A DNA stretch of 64,000 bases from Hanleya hanleyi (Eukaryota > Mollusca > Polyplacophora > Lepidopleurida > Hanleyidae), in contig JAVTVY010047868.1 in assembly GCA_036873755.1 (NCBI GenBank), forward strand, positions 62,001-126,000, in the 5' to 3' direction. Below the pieces are notes generated by a model that searched no databases, was not told the DNA's origin, and was given only the letters and a program-made list of their open reading frames with translations. This document shows positions 22,467 through 32,939 of this stretch, in pieces. Position numbers and translations under genes: made by a program. Numbering within the stretch: position 1 is the first letter of the stretch; each line of letters starts with the position of its first letter.

Positions 22467-25388
22467 ATGGAGCAGTCTGCAGCACAAATGTTGTCGGGCC
22501 AGGAGTTGCAAACGATCATAGATAATCGTGTTTCGCAGGGAAACAAATCATTATTAGCCGAATTGGATAAACTGGTAGCCGGAAGGCTAAAAGGATTAAA
22601 GGAGGAGATGAGCGAGTCACAGAACGAAATTTCGGAAAACCAGATTTCGTTACTGAAAGACATCAAATCCAAGGATATACCTAACTTCAAGCGAAAAGGG
22701 AACGAAGAACAGTATAAGCATAATGTTACGGTGGGCTCATACATAGAGGACGCTAAGAGGCACCTGGAGGCCACCCAGACGACGGAGGCGCCGGATTCTA
22801 CGGTTACGTGTATTAACCGTGCTAGAGACAGCCTAGTGCAAGGTATCGAAACCATAAAACATCGTCAAAAGCTTATACGTTTGGCGGATAGTTCCGACCT
22901 AGGATGGAAGGTAGTCGAAGAGTATGAGACGAACGAGCTCGCCGAGAATTCGGACGATGAAAAGCGGATTTACAAAGCCCAGGCCAGGGCGAAAGGCAAA
23001 GTTAAAGAATTTCAAAACAAGAGGCGCCGTGGACGAGGAGCATATAGTCGGCCAACAGGGGCCTACTTTCCGGCGGCAAACCCAGTCGGAGAGGGCGCTG
23101 CACCACGGGCGAAGGTCGTCTGTGCCGATTACCCAAAACCAGGATTATTTTTCGCATGTTGGAAACCAGGACACTGGAGGGGGTCCCCAGAATGTCCCGC
23201 CTCAGCTAGGGTGTCGACGGCCGGGAGTCCGGCAATACCTAAGATGAGTATAGATCTCTCTAATAAAAGTCTGTATTTGAAACAAGACATTAATGTAGAC
23301 ATAGAGCTAGCTCCGAATGGGAGATCAAATATGCACGACAGTTGTGAAAGCGTATATTTCAGTGAGCTTTTTGATGAAACGGGGGAAATAAGCGATTGGC
23401 ATGAGGGCTTAGATTTGTGCGAATTAGATAGCTATGATATTTTCAAAGCACACAATGCTGGTAATGTATCTCCTGTAGGAAGGTTACGCATGGCTGCAGA
23501 TAGGTGGCGCGCAGCCGGTGCTAGCGAAGCCATTATGGACATAGTGTTGAACGGTTATAAGTTGCCGTTGTTCACCATTCCTGATGAAGTTAAACTTAAT
23601 AACAATAAGTCCGCCTGGGATAATAAAGATTTCGTCATTGGCGAGATATCTACATTACTTGAAAGAGGCGTGATAAGCGAAGTGCGAGATCGACCTTTCA
23701 TCACCAATCCTTTGTCAGTAGCAATTCACAAAGGGACGAATAAGAAAAGGCTAGTTTTGGACTGCCGTCATGTCAATCCTTGCCTATTTAAATTCAAATT
23801 CGTTTGCGAAGACACCACTGTCGCTAGAGCTTTGTTTGGAAAGGGTGATTATTTGTTCAAATTTGATATCAAATCGGCCTTCCATCATATCGAGATTTGG
23901 GAAGAACATCGAAAATACTTAGGATTTTCTTTCATCATTCAAGGGGTCGAGAAATATTTTGTATTTAATGCTTTACCATTCGGGCTTTCCACATCCCCAT
24001 TCATATTTACCAAATTATTCAGGGTTCCAGTAACACATTGGAGAAGCCAAGGTCACCGGATTGTAGTTTTTTATGATGACGGGATAGGGGGCGCTAAAGG
24101 TCGTGAGGCCGCCACTGACCTGAGTAAGCAAGTTAGACAGGACTTGGACGAATGGGGTTTTCTAACCTCCGAAGAAAAATGTATGTGGGATCCAAAAATT
24201 CGTATGGAATGGATAGGCACTGTACTGGATATGGTACTGGGCAAGTTATATGTCAGTCAAGACAGAATCCAGAGATTATTGAATGCTGTTATTAGCATCA
24301 TAGAAAATATAGCATCAGGCCAACTACACATTCAGGCCAGGAAATTGGCAGCTTTGATTGGACAGATAGTTTCAATGCAGGGGGCTATGGGGCCAGTAAC
24401 TAGACTGCGCACCAGATACATGTATCAATGTCTAGAGAAGAGACTAGGCTGGGAATACAGTGTTAAAATTACACAGCCAGCGTTTGAAGAGATGCAGTTT
24501 TGGACGGATAATGCCTCAAGGTTAAATGGGGCGGACTTGGTGTCCGAGAAAGATTGCACACTATGTGTTTATAGTGATGCCTCAGCTCAAGGCTATGGAG
24601 GTTTTATTGTGGAATGCGATGGAACAGAAACCATCGGCCAGTGGGCCCCTCACGAGGAGGTTAAGAGCTCTACGTGGCGAGAGCTGGAAGCTGTTTTCCG
24701 AGTTTTAAAGTCTAATGAGAAATGCCTAGAGGGCAAGGTAGTACAGTGGTACACCGACAACACGAATGTTGTTAGAATTTTGAAAGCAGGTAGCATGCGT
24801 GAAGAGCTACAAGCTATCGCACTGAATGTCTATGAGACGTGTGAAGCTAAGAATATTCGATTAGAACCAGAATGGGTTCCTAGAAACATGAACCAGAAAG
24901 CTGATTTACTGAGCAGGTGTATCGACAATGATGACTGGGGTATAGCACAGGAACTATTCGACGAGCTTGATGAAATGTGGGGTCCTCATACAGTAGACAG
25001 ATTTGCTAATGATTGTAATGCTAAATGTCTGAGATTTAACTCTAGGTGGTGGTGTTTGGGGACTGAAGGTATAGATGCATTTTCACAGTTCTGGGGGGAA
25101 GATAACAATTGGCTTGTTCCACCACCAAGGCTGATTCTTCTAAGCCTAAAGAAAATGGCAAAAGACAGAGCCAAAGGGACAATAGTTGTCCCAGAATGGA
25201 GGTCGGCTCAGTACTGGCCCTTTATTCATTCACTAGCACAAGCTAATCTACATGTTGTCGGGTCCAAACGATTACCTCGGTTCAACTGTGTGAGAAAAGT
25301 AAGCGATGTAAATGGAATTTTTAGCATTAGTCCGTTGAGATTTGACATGCTAGCAATGAGAATTGTGTATGGTGATAACCAAGAATAG
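22467..25388 (+). CDS. DIRS-group ORF1: gag, reverse transcriptase, RNase H
   Basis: 973 aa, uninterrupted. Residues 1-220 form a charged, helical gag-like part. A knuckle-like CWKPGHWRGSPEC lies near residue 231. The reverse transcriptase spans roughly 340-600, with FKFDIKSAFHHIEIW (motif A Asp, about 465), ALPFGLSTSPFIF (about 506) and VVFYDDGIGG (YxDD-type, about 533). RNase H is at about 698-830 with CVYSDASAQGYGGFI, RELEAVFRVL and VVQWYTDNTNVV. The tail TVDRFANDCNAKCLRFNSRW then DAFSQFW is the characteristic post-RNase H region of DIRS-like elements. The element copies itself through cDNA that is integrated by the recombinase encoded next. The start ATG is 20 bp after repeat A1, and all catalytic positions look intact. 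Confidence 0.93.
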   Translation: MEQSAAQMLSGQELQTIIDNRVSQGNKSLLAELDKLVAGRLKGLKEEMSESQNEISENQISLLKDIKSKDIPNFKRKGNEEQYKHNVTVGSYIEDAKRHLEATQTTEAPDSTVTCINRARDSLVQGIETIKHRQKLIRLADSSDLGWKVVEEYETNELAENSDDEKRIYKAQARAKGKVKEFQNKRRRGRGAYSRPTGAYFPAANPVGEGAAPRAKVVCADYPKPGLFFACWKPGHWRGSPECPASARVSTAGSPAIPKMSIDLSNKSLYLKQDINVDIELAPNGRSNMHDSCESVYFSELFDETGEISDWHEGLDLCELDSYDIFKAHNAGNVSPVGRLRMAADRWRAAGASEAIMDIVLNGYKLPLFTIPDEVKLNNNKSAWDNKDFVIGEISTLLERGVISEVRDRPFITNPLSVAIHKGTNKKRLVLDCRHVNPCLFKFKFVCEDTTVARALFGKGDYLFKFDIKSAFHHIEIWEEHRKYLGFSFIIQGVEKYFVFNALPFGLSTSPFIFTKLFRVPVTHWRSQGHRIVVFYDDGIGGAKGREAATDLSKQVRQDLDEWGFLTSEEKCMWDPKIRMEWIGTVLDMVLGKLYVSQDRIQRLLNAVISIIENIASGQLHIQARKLAALIGQIVSMQGAMGPVTRLRTRYMYQCLEKRLGWEYSVKITQPAFEEMQFWTDNASRLNGADLVSEKDCTLCVYSDASAQGYGGFIVECDGTETIGQWAPHEEVKSSTWRELEAVFRVLKSNEKCLEGKVVQWYTDNTNVVRILKAGSMREELQAIALNVYETCEAKNIRLEPEWVPRNMNQKADLLSRCIDNDDWGIAQELFDELDEMWGPHTVDRFANDCNAKCLRFNSRWWCLGTEGIDAFSQFWGEDNNWLVPPPRLILLSLKKMAKDRAKGTIVVPEWRSAQYWPFIHSLAQANLHVVGSKRLPRFNCVRKVSDVNGIFSISPLRFDMLAMRIVYGDNQE

Positions 25389-25771
25389 ATGAATGAATCT
25401 AACAAAATCTTTTCTTATTTTAACAGGTTTGAAACTTAAAGATACGATTCGTGACCGCTTACAGGCAGAAGGGCTACAGGAAACACCGGAATTGCAGGTG
25501 CTAAGAGGGCACATGGCTAGTTACATCACCATGTCGCGAAGTGACAGCACAAACAGAAAATATATGGGTTATTACAAACGGTGGACAGCTTTTGCCGAAA
25601 GCAAAGGATTCAAGACCATTCCGGCCTCACCCATTCACGTATCTTTATTTTTAACTCAGTTAATGGACTCGGGGCATTCGTCGAGCTCCCTGAGCAGTTT
25701 TGTTTACTCAATTAAATGGGCACATAAATTACATGCTGTAGAGGATCCAACGTGTCATCCGTTTGTTGTAA

Positions 25772-27845
25772 GGCCAAACAAAATAATATCTGTGTTTACT
25801 GTTACATGCATTTTGAAAATAGGGTAGGTAGGTAGGCTTTTTTATTTTATTTACTCCAAAATTTTATGACATTTTCTTAGGGTAGGTAGAAACACCGCAA
25901 AAAATTTGCTCAATTTTTTTTCCGTATATGTAGGTCAGTCGAAATTGTGATTCTATCACATTTCTTAACACTATGTTATGCTGTTAACTGTTTTGTATGT
26001 GTGCTGGTATATGTAACTGCACAAAACAGTTAGTTTCGAATACATGGTTCATTCCCGTCGACCTGTGTTTGGTGTTGGTACTTCTATCCTTGGCATCACA
26101 CGCCTCGGGTCGGATCATTCTTCTATTGTGTAATGCATACTATATGTATTGGGATAATCACCTGTCATGTGAAGCACCATGGCCTCTACCCTATAGTCTT
26201 CAATCATGGATGTGAAATTCTTTATGGAGGACGGCCTAGTGCCTACTGAATGTCGGATCAAATTCACATTATCCATTGAGTCTGCAATATGCCACAAACG
26301 ATTTTCAAATCCCAATTAACAATTATGGTATACCTTTTATCTGATGATTTCTACAACTATTGTGGTGTGTGTGTAAAAATCAGCAAGCATTATATAATTT
26401 TGCACCACGTATTACAAACCTAAATTAATCTGAATGTTTTCTCCCCACTTCTATCCACATCAGACGTCGTCCCTTGCATTCATAATAGATGTATGCTTTA
26501 TTAAAACAAAGAGCATACTGTCGATGACTTGAATGAATTGTACACAAAGATTGCCATGCAAACAAAGTTGACCCTTTTAATGCCTAAATCATTTACATGT
26601 AGTTCAGCAACGGAACATGAATGAAATCGGATTCCTCTTCGACAGTTCGATCGACAATTTAGTGCAAGTTATTTCATAATTCATGTCCAAGTCAGATGTG
26701 CCATGGATATTCTCAAACATTTCTCCTAACAAGTTTGATGACATGCTGCTTCACCATGCTATGCTTGTCAGACACAGGAGGACAGTGGCACCTGAAACAA
26801 TATAAAAGTACAATATTATTATTAAAACAAAGTGGTGATATTGAACAGTATGTGCACCAAATAACACGTATACTCTGGAAACATGACAACAACATGATCA
26901 TTAACTCAAAAGTATTTAAGTCTGGTATATTTTGCTCCAGACAAAACGTTGTTGTTGTCATGCTGGGCAAATCCACCGGCAAAAGTCAGACTATGTTGTA
27001 AAAGTCACGTGTGAATCACATATAAAAACTCGTCTGGAGGTTCAGTGAGACGGACTGACTAGATATCTCTGTGAGATGGGAGCATACACAATCTGATTTA
27101 TCACAAAAAAGCCAAACGAATATTTCATCAAAAAGACAAAACGTATATTCGTACAATGCAGTTCCAGAAATATTTTCTGAAATGACCACATATTTATTCG
27201 AAATAAATTTCAGTCACGTTCGATCTTTACGTTTGAAAATGTGTGACCAAATATGTGTTGGGCGACTCCAGTCATGTTAAAAACCTGGTGAAAACTATTC
27301 AGATCGAAATGCTTTAGAAATAATTCAGACGTCTACGCTAGCACAACTTATCTTAATTTTTTATCAACAATCGGATAAAAGCAGCTCATCACGATCATGA
27401 CGCATCGCATTGATTTGGCCAGTTAAATGCGTGTTTAATTGGAACACAACACCAGCTGATTTCACCACAAGCCCAAACGAATATTCCGTAAAATGTTCAC
27501 GCTATCAATGATTAAACGGGAAGAGTATTGACAAATCAACAAACCTTCGCCGCATGGATTTGCCGCCATGTTTGCTGCCCCAGGCGACATCGGATGAGAG
27601 TAGATAGCTGATTGGCGGAGGAACAAGAGCTTGTGATCGACCAGCCAATCACAGCGGAGGTCTCTTAGCGTTCGCTGGGTGTTCAAAAAGTTGAACCTGA
27701 AAAATAAGAACTCGGCCACGGAAACGGACTGGGTCGCCAGATTTCGGTCATTTTTTTTGCCCAAGTCGGAAAAAGACGGAGGATCGGCGCATTTTTGCTA
27801 GGTAGGGTCGGGTAACCGTAAACACACATATTATTTTGTTTGGCC
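25772..27845. mobile_element. PIF/Harbinger-like DNA transposon, 2074 bp, nested in the recombinase ORF
   Basis: Inverted ends of 34 bp with two mismatches (starting GGCCAAACAAAATAATAT) are flanked by TAA on both sides (25769-25771 and 27846-27848). A TWA 3-bp duplication is the hallmark of PIF/Harbinger. Inside, 26683-26796 on the plus strand reads IFSNISPNKFDDMLLHHAML then RHRRTVAPETI. This resembles the N-terminal part of Harbinger nucleases (F..M....FD.LL..V...I.....R..I.P). No full transposase or MYB-like ORF is present, so it is non-autonomous. Confidence 0.75.
26683..26796 (+). pseudogene. Harbinger nuclease N-terminal scrap
   Basis: A 37-codon frame ending in TAA, with FDDMLLHHAMLVRHRRTVAP. 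Similarity is to the HARBI1-type nuclease N-terminus from pattern memory. It supports the class assigned from the ends and target duplication. Confidence 0.4.
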
Positions 27846-28690
27846 TAAGCTTATTAGAAGCCAGTAAACGAATAACTGGCAAGCCATGCGCTAAGAAGGA
27901 CACTGTGACAGCTGAGGACTTGAAAGCTTTATGTGCGAAATACCAGGGCTGTACAGATATCTTGATCCTGCGTGATTTGACCATGATTTTGATTGCTTTC
28001 GCAGCCTTCCTACGGTATGACGAACTGAGTGACTTACGGTGTTGTGATGTAACTGTTCTGGGTGACCATCTCTCTATTTTCATCCGTCATGCGAAAACTG
28101 ATCAGTATCGCCATGGCAATGTAGTAGTCCTGGCTAAGTTGGATAGTATAGCCTGCCCATATGACATGTTCTGTAGATATGTTAAAGCAGTCAACTGTTG
28201 TGCTGATAGTTCAGGTTTTCTTTTTAAACCAGCATTTAAGTCAAAAGGCACCTGTAAGCTAGTCAATCTTAATAAGAAATTAAGTTACACTCGCACCAAA
28301 GAGTGTGTGATAGCTAGGCTACGGGAAGTCGTAGGAGAGGAAATAAAATTAGGTCTACACAGCCTGCGGGCCAGTGGGGCATCGGCTGCAGCTAGCAACG
28401 GGTCTGATGACAGGTGCTGGAAGAGTCATGGCAGATGGAAAAGTGATTGTGCAAAAGACGGTTATATTAACGATTCCCTAGTCAAAAGGCTTAAAGATGT
28501 AATCAGCCTCAAAATGGATGGATTTTGTAACCTCTCCCCTGTGCGTTTTTTCAGCAGGGAAGATTACCAAAGCATCATATGTATTATATTTGACGATAGT
28601 GGGATCGTCATATACAACGAATGCAAGAATATCGTGTCAGAGAAATTTGTAACTCTGTCCGCTTCGACGGCTTTTCTGTCTCACCATTGA

Positions 28691-29186
28691 GTGTGTGTTG
28701 TATGCGGCGAGGAAAATGACGTCACTGCGTGACGTATGCGTGACGTAGCGACGCTCACGAATTTGAATGCTACACAGCTGCAGGCATGGGATAACGTCAT
28801 GGCTCGTGCCCACGGTTCGGTGATGTCGCATAGCGTACGTTGGTAGAATGCACCATACGTGTATACGCTTGTTGACACGGCCGTGGAAAAATAAACGGCA
28901 TGCCATGCTGTTTATTTTTAGAGATCAACTCCTTCTATTTTCTCGTGAATGGTGGAAACAAGTTTAGTTTTTTGTGGTCAAATGTGTTTCATTTTGTATC
29001 TGTTGTAACATATGTCACTTTCGCCGAGTTTGAGAGACATCGATTTCAGCCCAGATTTGAGGCTGATTACATCTTTAAAGTTTCCAAATCTTTAGGATTG
29101 TAGAACGTTTAGGACGACAAATATAGGTCATAACGAGGCACTTGCAAAAGCAATTATTTGGTAACAATAGCGTCCCTTTCTTTATT
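28691..29186 (+). other. 3' non-coding part of the DIRS-group element
   Basis: The sequence between the recombinase stop and B1 has no gene. 28725-28760 holds close repeats of TGACGTA.GCGTGACGTAGCG, CRE-like words of unknown role. Confidence 0.6.
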
Positions 29187-29276
29187 GTCTATCTGGTTCT
29201 GGCTGCATCATGTTACTTTTGTTGTTGTGTTGAAGTAACATAGTTAAGGTTTTTTGCATGAGAGTGAAGCTAAGAC
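29187..29276 (+). repeat. split direct repeat B1
   Basis: GTCTATCTGGTTCTGGCTGC through GAGTGAAGCTAAGAC. One substitution separates it from B2. Confidence 0.9.
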
Positions 29277-29534
29277 ATATGATTTCTAGCGTTACGATAG
29301 TATAGCGTGTAATCAATGTCTTGGCGACAAGGGAATGCTGGGACCAAGGAGGTCATTAGCATAAATTAGAATAAGAGTAGGCCCTCTGCCCGGAGCGGGA
29401 ACGAGAGCCAATAGATTGGCAGTGATGCCACGTCATGTGACTGAAGCCCAAGCGGTGAATAGCGTGAGTTTTGCAATATTGCGGCACTTCTAGCCGAACC
29501 TTCGACGCGAGCACATCGATCGGCAGTTAATTTC
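29277..29534 (+). repeat. split direct repeat A2
   Basis: 258 bp, matching A1 except for about two substitutions (GTGAG for GTGGG; CTAGCC for CTAGGC). Confidence 0.93.
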
Positions 29535-30114
29535 AATTAAGCAATTTTATGCTTGGTATGCTTGTTGCAGATGCCTCGAATTTTCTTTTTAACAGTGATA
29601 TAGACGTTGATTTAAGTGTAATGTAACGCTGGTACAGAGTAAATATGGTTTGATAACATAAAGGTAGCACAATTCCAAATTTATAGTGAATACTGACACT
29701 TTCACTTTCAGAGTATGCATCTTTATTACATGTACCACTAGTATTACATTATAATACGCGAAGTATAACATACATAAACAAGATATCTAAGGGCGAGATT
29801 CATGGTGGGGACCAACACCGTGCCTGGAGCCCTATCCTGCGAGGCAAACGGTCTACAGGTTTCCAGAGTCTTTTCCAGTTTCGGCTGTTAAAGGTTTTTA
29901 TCTCTGGTTTTTCCTGGCCGGCTTGGTAGGGCGAGGAAGGGAACCTAGAACATGTTAAAAGATGAACAACATTGATTAGTCATGGCTCTTCACGGTGACA
30001 GCATTATGCATGCGCTAATGTTAGCAATGTTATCATGTACAATAATTATGTTTGTCACCTTGTTACAATGATTATCAGCTCGTGACTTTTATTGAGGAAA
30101 TAAATCGGTCGGAG
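29535..30114 (+). other. 580-bp spacer between A2 and B2
   Basis: In described PAT/Ngaro elements A2 and B2 are adjacent or nearly so. Here 580 bp without an ORF lies between them. 29800-29955 reads like a conserved block (CCAACACCGTGCCTGGAGCC..., TCCTGGCCGGCTTGGTAGGG) that I cannot name. It may belong to the element or be a later insertion. Confidence 0.5.
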
Positions 30115-30225
30115 CGTCTATCTGGTTCTGGCTGCATCTATCTGGTTCTGGCTGCATCATGTTACTTTTGTTGATGTGTTGAAGTAACATAGTTAAGGTT
30201 TTTTGCATGAGAGTGAAGCTAAGAC
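30115..30225 (+). repeat. split direct repeat B2 and right end of the element
   Basis: Same as B1, but the first 20 bp (TATCTGGTTCTGGCTGCATC) are tandemly doubled. It ends AAGCTAAGAC at 30225, followed by the interrupted tandem-repeat unit. Confidence 0.88.
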
Positions 30226-31851
30226 TAACACAGTATGTTCCCTAACTTTGTGTCACGCGAGTCACGTCATCTTTGTCACACGAGTCACATACCCATTGCT
30301 TCTTCATACTGAGTATTGGAGGCAACCAGTTGATGACATCTTATGTGAGATGCCTCGCCCACATTTAGTGAATAACAGAGCATAGCTTTCGTTCACCGAT
30401 GACAGTCTCCAAAAAGCAAGAGATGCAGCATTGAGTGTGCCTGACACAGACACTGTTTATTTCAAGTGATGGTTTCTCTGAGACTGTTTGATGGGACTGA
30501 GTAAACTTCAAATGTATAGTATAAGGATAAGATGTCATGTGGGAGATTTTCTCTACATTTTTCCATTATTGAAAGCAGTTTGCAGGTTTCCTTTTCAGAT
30601 CAGAGTTAATGTCACGCGAGTCACAATGTTTTGTGTTACACGGGTCACATCATCCCATGTACATCAATCTATATAAAAGAGATACACTTCAAATTTCTTG
30701 AGCACCTCAGACAGCTGACTACTGTTGTGTGATGTTGGTCAGTAGAAGCAGTGTTGCTGCAGCCACAGAACAGACCAGATATATATATTGTGATTTCAGT
30801 CTCTGATGTTTGTGATTCTCCTTATTTGGTGTCACGCGAGTCACAAATGTTAGTATTTTACTTCCTACCCACTAGTCAACAGAAGTTGGAACTTTTAACC
30901 ATGTATCAAAGACATCTACTGCAGTATATGTCTAAAGATTCCAGCAAAGAAAATTTTATTTGCTGGTTTAAATTAATGCAGTATGTTTTCTTAACTCTGT
31001 CACACAAGTCATGTCATCTTTGTCACACAATTCACATACCCATTTCTTCTTCATACTGAGCGTTAGAGGCAAACAGTTGATGACATCTTATGTGAGATGC
31101 CTGACCCAGACCTAGTGAATAACAGAGCGCAGCTTTCATTCACCGATGACGGTCTCCAAAAAGCTTCAAATTTATAGTATAAGGATAAGATGTCATGTGG
31201 GAGATTTTCCCTACATTTTTTCCATTATTGAAAGCAGTTTGCATGTTTTCTTTTCAGATCAGAGTTAATGTCACGCGAGTCACAAGTTTTGTGTCACGCG
31301 AGTCACATCATTCCATGTACACCAAAATAAAGAGATACACTTTAAATTTCTTGAGCATCTCAGTTGATGTTCTGTATATACTCTCCAGTGTTACCTGTAC
31401 TCCATTAATGACTTAGTCATAAAATGGGCCAGAAATCTTAGCGTTTGTATGAACGTGTGAGACGAGTGTCTTCGTGCCTGTCACGCGAGTCACGCACTTT
31501 GCTGTATTATTTCCGTACTTTCTTGATCAGCATTATTGCCCTATCTCACATCGCAGCACACTACAACTTATAATAGAAGGCCACACTATACAAGCCAATT
31601 CATTTTAACTTCCAAAGCAAAGGTTCAGAATTGCAACTTATATACAGGTACAAGTACAGTAATTAGAATAACAGCTTTGGCTGCCTGCTAGTAAGCATGG
31701 CCTTCTATGTAGTAGTCAGACTCTTACCTTAACTAGATTAAACCACACAAAGGCAATGATTTGTGGAAGAATAGGTCATGGCTTTAATATAGTAATCAGA
31801 CAAGTCACAAGCTACAATTTCATGGGTGGCAACTTCACGCTCTGACAGATT

Positions 31852-31924
31852 TATACTCCCAACGTATAAATAATTATTATACTCCCAACGTATAATACAT
31901 ATTATACTCCCAACGTATAATACA
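31852..31924 (+). repeat. three copies of TATACTCCCAACGTATAA
   Basis: Three near-perfect copies 25-31 bp apart. Each contains the short inverted pair TATAC/GTATA. Confidence 0.85.
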
Positions 31925-32391
31925 TGTGTCAGAATAACCAGCCTGCTCATGGTGACATCAGAGGCCATCCTAAAGGCAACATGCAACAAGATGGGACACC
32001 CCCAATGGACCCCAACATGGTAACATGAGAGATCAGTAAAGTGTCCCCCCAACTTTTGGCCCACCCATGGTAACATAGGGCACCTACATGTAATATCTGC
32101 ATGAATACGCGCCTTCAAAAACAGTTAGCCACATGAAATTAACTGACTCAACAAATGTGAATATGTAAACACTATAAGCCATGACAAGAAATTACCGCAA
32201 ATTTATTAGCACTTCGCAAGACTCAAGTAGCATGCATGCAAGTAATCACCAGCACGAACACACAGCTGAGGCATAGAGCAATAGGAGAATAGATAGTTTA
32301 GAAGGGAGGGAATTGGGTGGGATTTGAATACCGAAAGATACTTGCTTATCATATACTGAAGTTTCAAGTTCAGATCTTGGCCTCCGTGTGT

Positions 32392-32456
32392 TAGCTAAAT
32401 AATATATAGCCCTCAAGAGTATGAGTCATACTCTTGAGGGCTATATTATTTAGCTA
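32392..32456. mobile_element. 65-bp palindromic micro-element with 8-bp target duplication
   Basis: TAGCTAAATAATATATAGCC... folds on itself as two arms of about 32 bp with a 2-base bulge and almost no loop. CCGTGTGT stands immediately before (32384-32391) and after (32457-32464). An 8-bp duplication is typical of hAT-superfamily insertion. It has no coding capacity. Confidence 0.8.
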
Positions 32457-32939
32457 CCGTGTGTCTGCTCGCAGCTAGTGCCTAAATATAATACCGAACC
32501 TCGTGTACATCTAGAAATCAGGGCAGCCTCACAGCGCATGTCAGTGAAAAATATCGGTCAGCTGCACCAAGACCAGGTCACACCAACATATCTGAAGAAC
32601 ACAAATGGTCAAAGGGGCATAATCCAACAAACAATATAATGGACATGCCATAGCATGTGTTACCTCCCTTGCATTATATCTGTAAATACAGCTCTAAACC
32701 CATGGTCAAATGAATATACATACAATACTTTATGCTCAAAGTTCAATAATGCAAATTAATGGTGAGGCATTAATTTTATTTATATACCTTTGTTCCCTGT
32801 GTTGTAAGTATCTTGGTTAAGATTGATATAAAATTAACACACTAACTGAAAAAAGTGAGTAATAAATATTTCTGAACAAAATAACTGGGTGACTGTCACG
32901 CGAGTCACGGTGGAATGGCTGACCTGGTCAAGGGAGATA

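Larger units (their letters stand above)
25393..28690 (+). pseudogene. DIRS-group ORF2: tyrosine recombinase, split by a DNA transposon
   Basis: The N-terminal part (25393-25771) reads GHMASYITMSRSDSTNRKYM and YKRWTAFAESKGF, a SAM-like core-binding domain. The catalytic part (27849-28690) has FAAFLRYDELSDL (box I Arg), LGLHSLRASGASAAA (HxxR) and KSHGRWKSDCAKDGYI (His/Trp and the nucleophilic Tyr). Together they have all residues of the family. A PIF/Harbinger-like element with TAA duplications separates the halves; both halves are in the same codon phase once one TAA is counted. ORF2 follows ORF1 after 4 bases. A strong acceptor-like tract (TTCTTATTTTAACAG, ending 25426) suggests ORF2 might be made from spliced RNA. 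Confidence 0.9.
22189..30225 (+). mobile_element. tyrosine-recombinase retrotransposon (DIRS/Ngaro/PAT group) with split direct repeats
   Basis: An 8.04-kb element. A1 (22189-22446) and A2 (29277-29534) are 258-bp direct repeats differing at only about two positions. B1 (29187-29276) and B2 (30115-30225) are the other pair. The order A1-ORFs-B1-A2-B2 is the split-direct-repeat layout of PAT/Ngaro-type elements. ORF1 (gag-RT-RNase H) is open over 973 codons, and ORF2 is a tyrosine recombinase interrupted by a DNA transposon. The ends are fixed because the flanks, GTTTGAAT on the left and TAACACAG on the right, rejoin to match the neighbouring tandem-repeat unit. Confidence 0.9.
21925..31400 (+). 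repeat. tandem repeat unit of about 740 bp carrying GTCACGCGAGTCAC, split by the DIRS element
   Basis: 21925-22188 matches 30708-30950, and 30226-30420 plus 30500-30707 match 30965-31160 plus 31165-31385. Unit 1 is therefore 21925-22188 joined to 30226-30707, and unit 2 begins at 30708. The 8-kb retrotransposon lies exactly at the break. Unit 2 lacks about 80 bp present in unit 1 (30421-30500). No coding frame is conserved between units. Confidence 0.8.

Noticed and set aside
30220..31300. The repeated VTRVT peptide seen when the 14-mer is translated.
   Set aside because: Frames differ between copies and are closed by stops, so the repetition is at the DNA level.
30200..31500. Regularly spaced repeats as a CRISPR array.
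   Set aside because: Spacers are not uniform, the units are diverged 740-bp repeats in an animal genome, and no cas genes exist.
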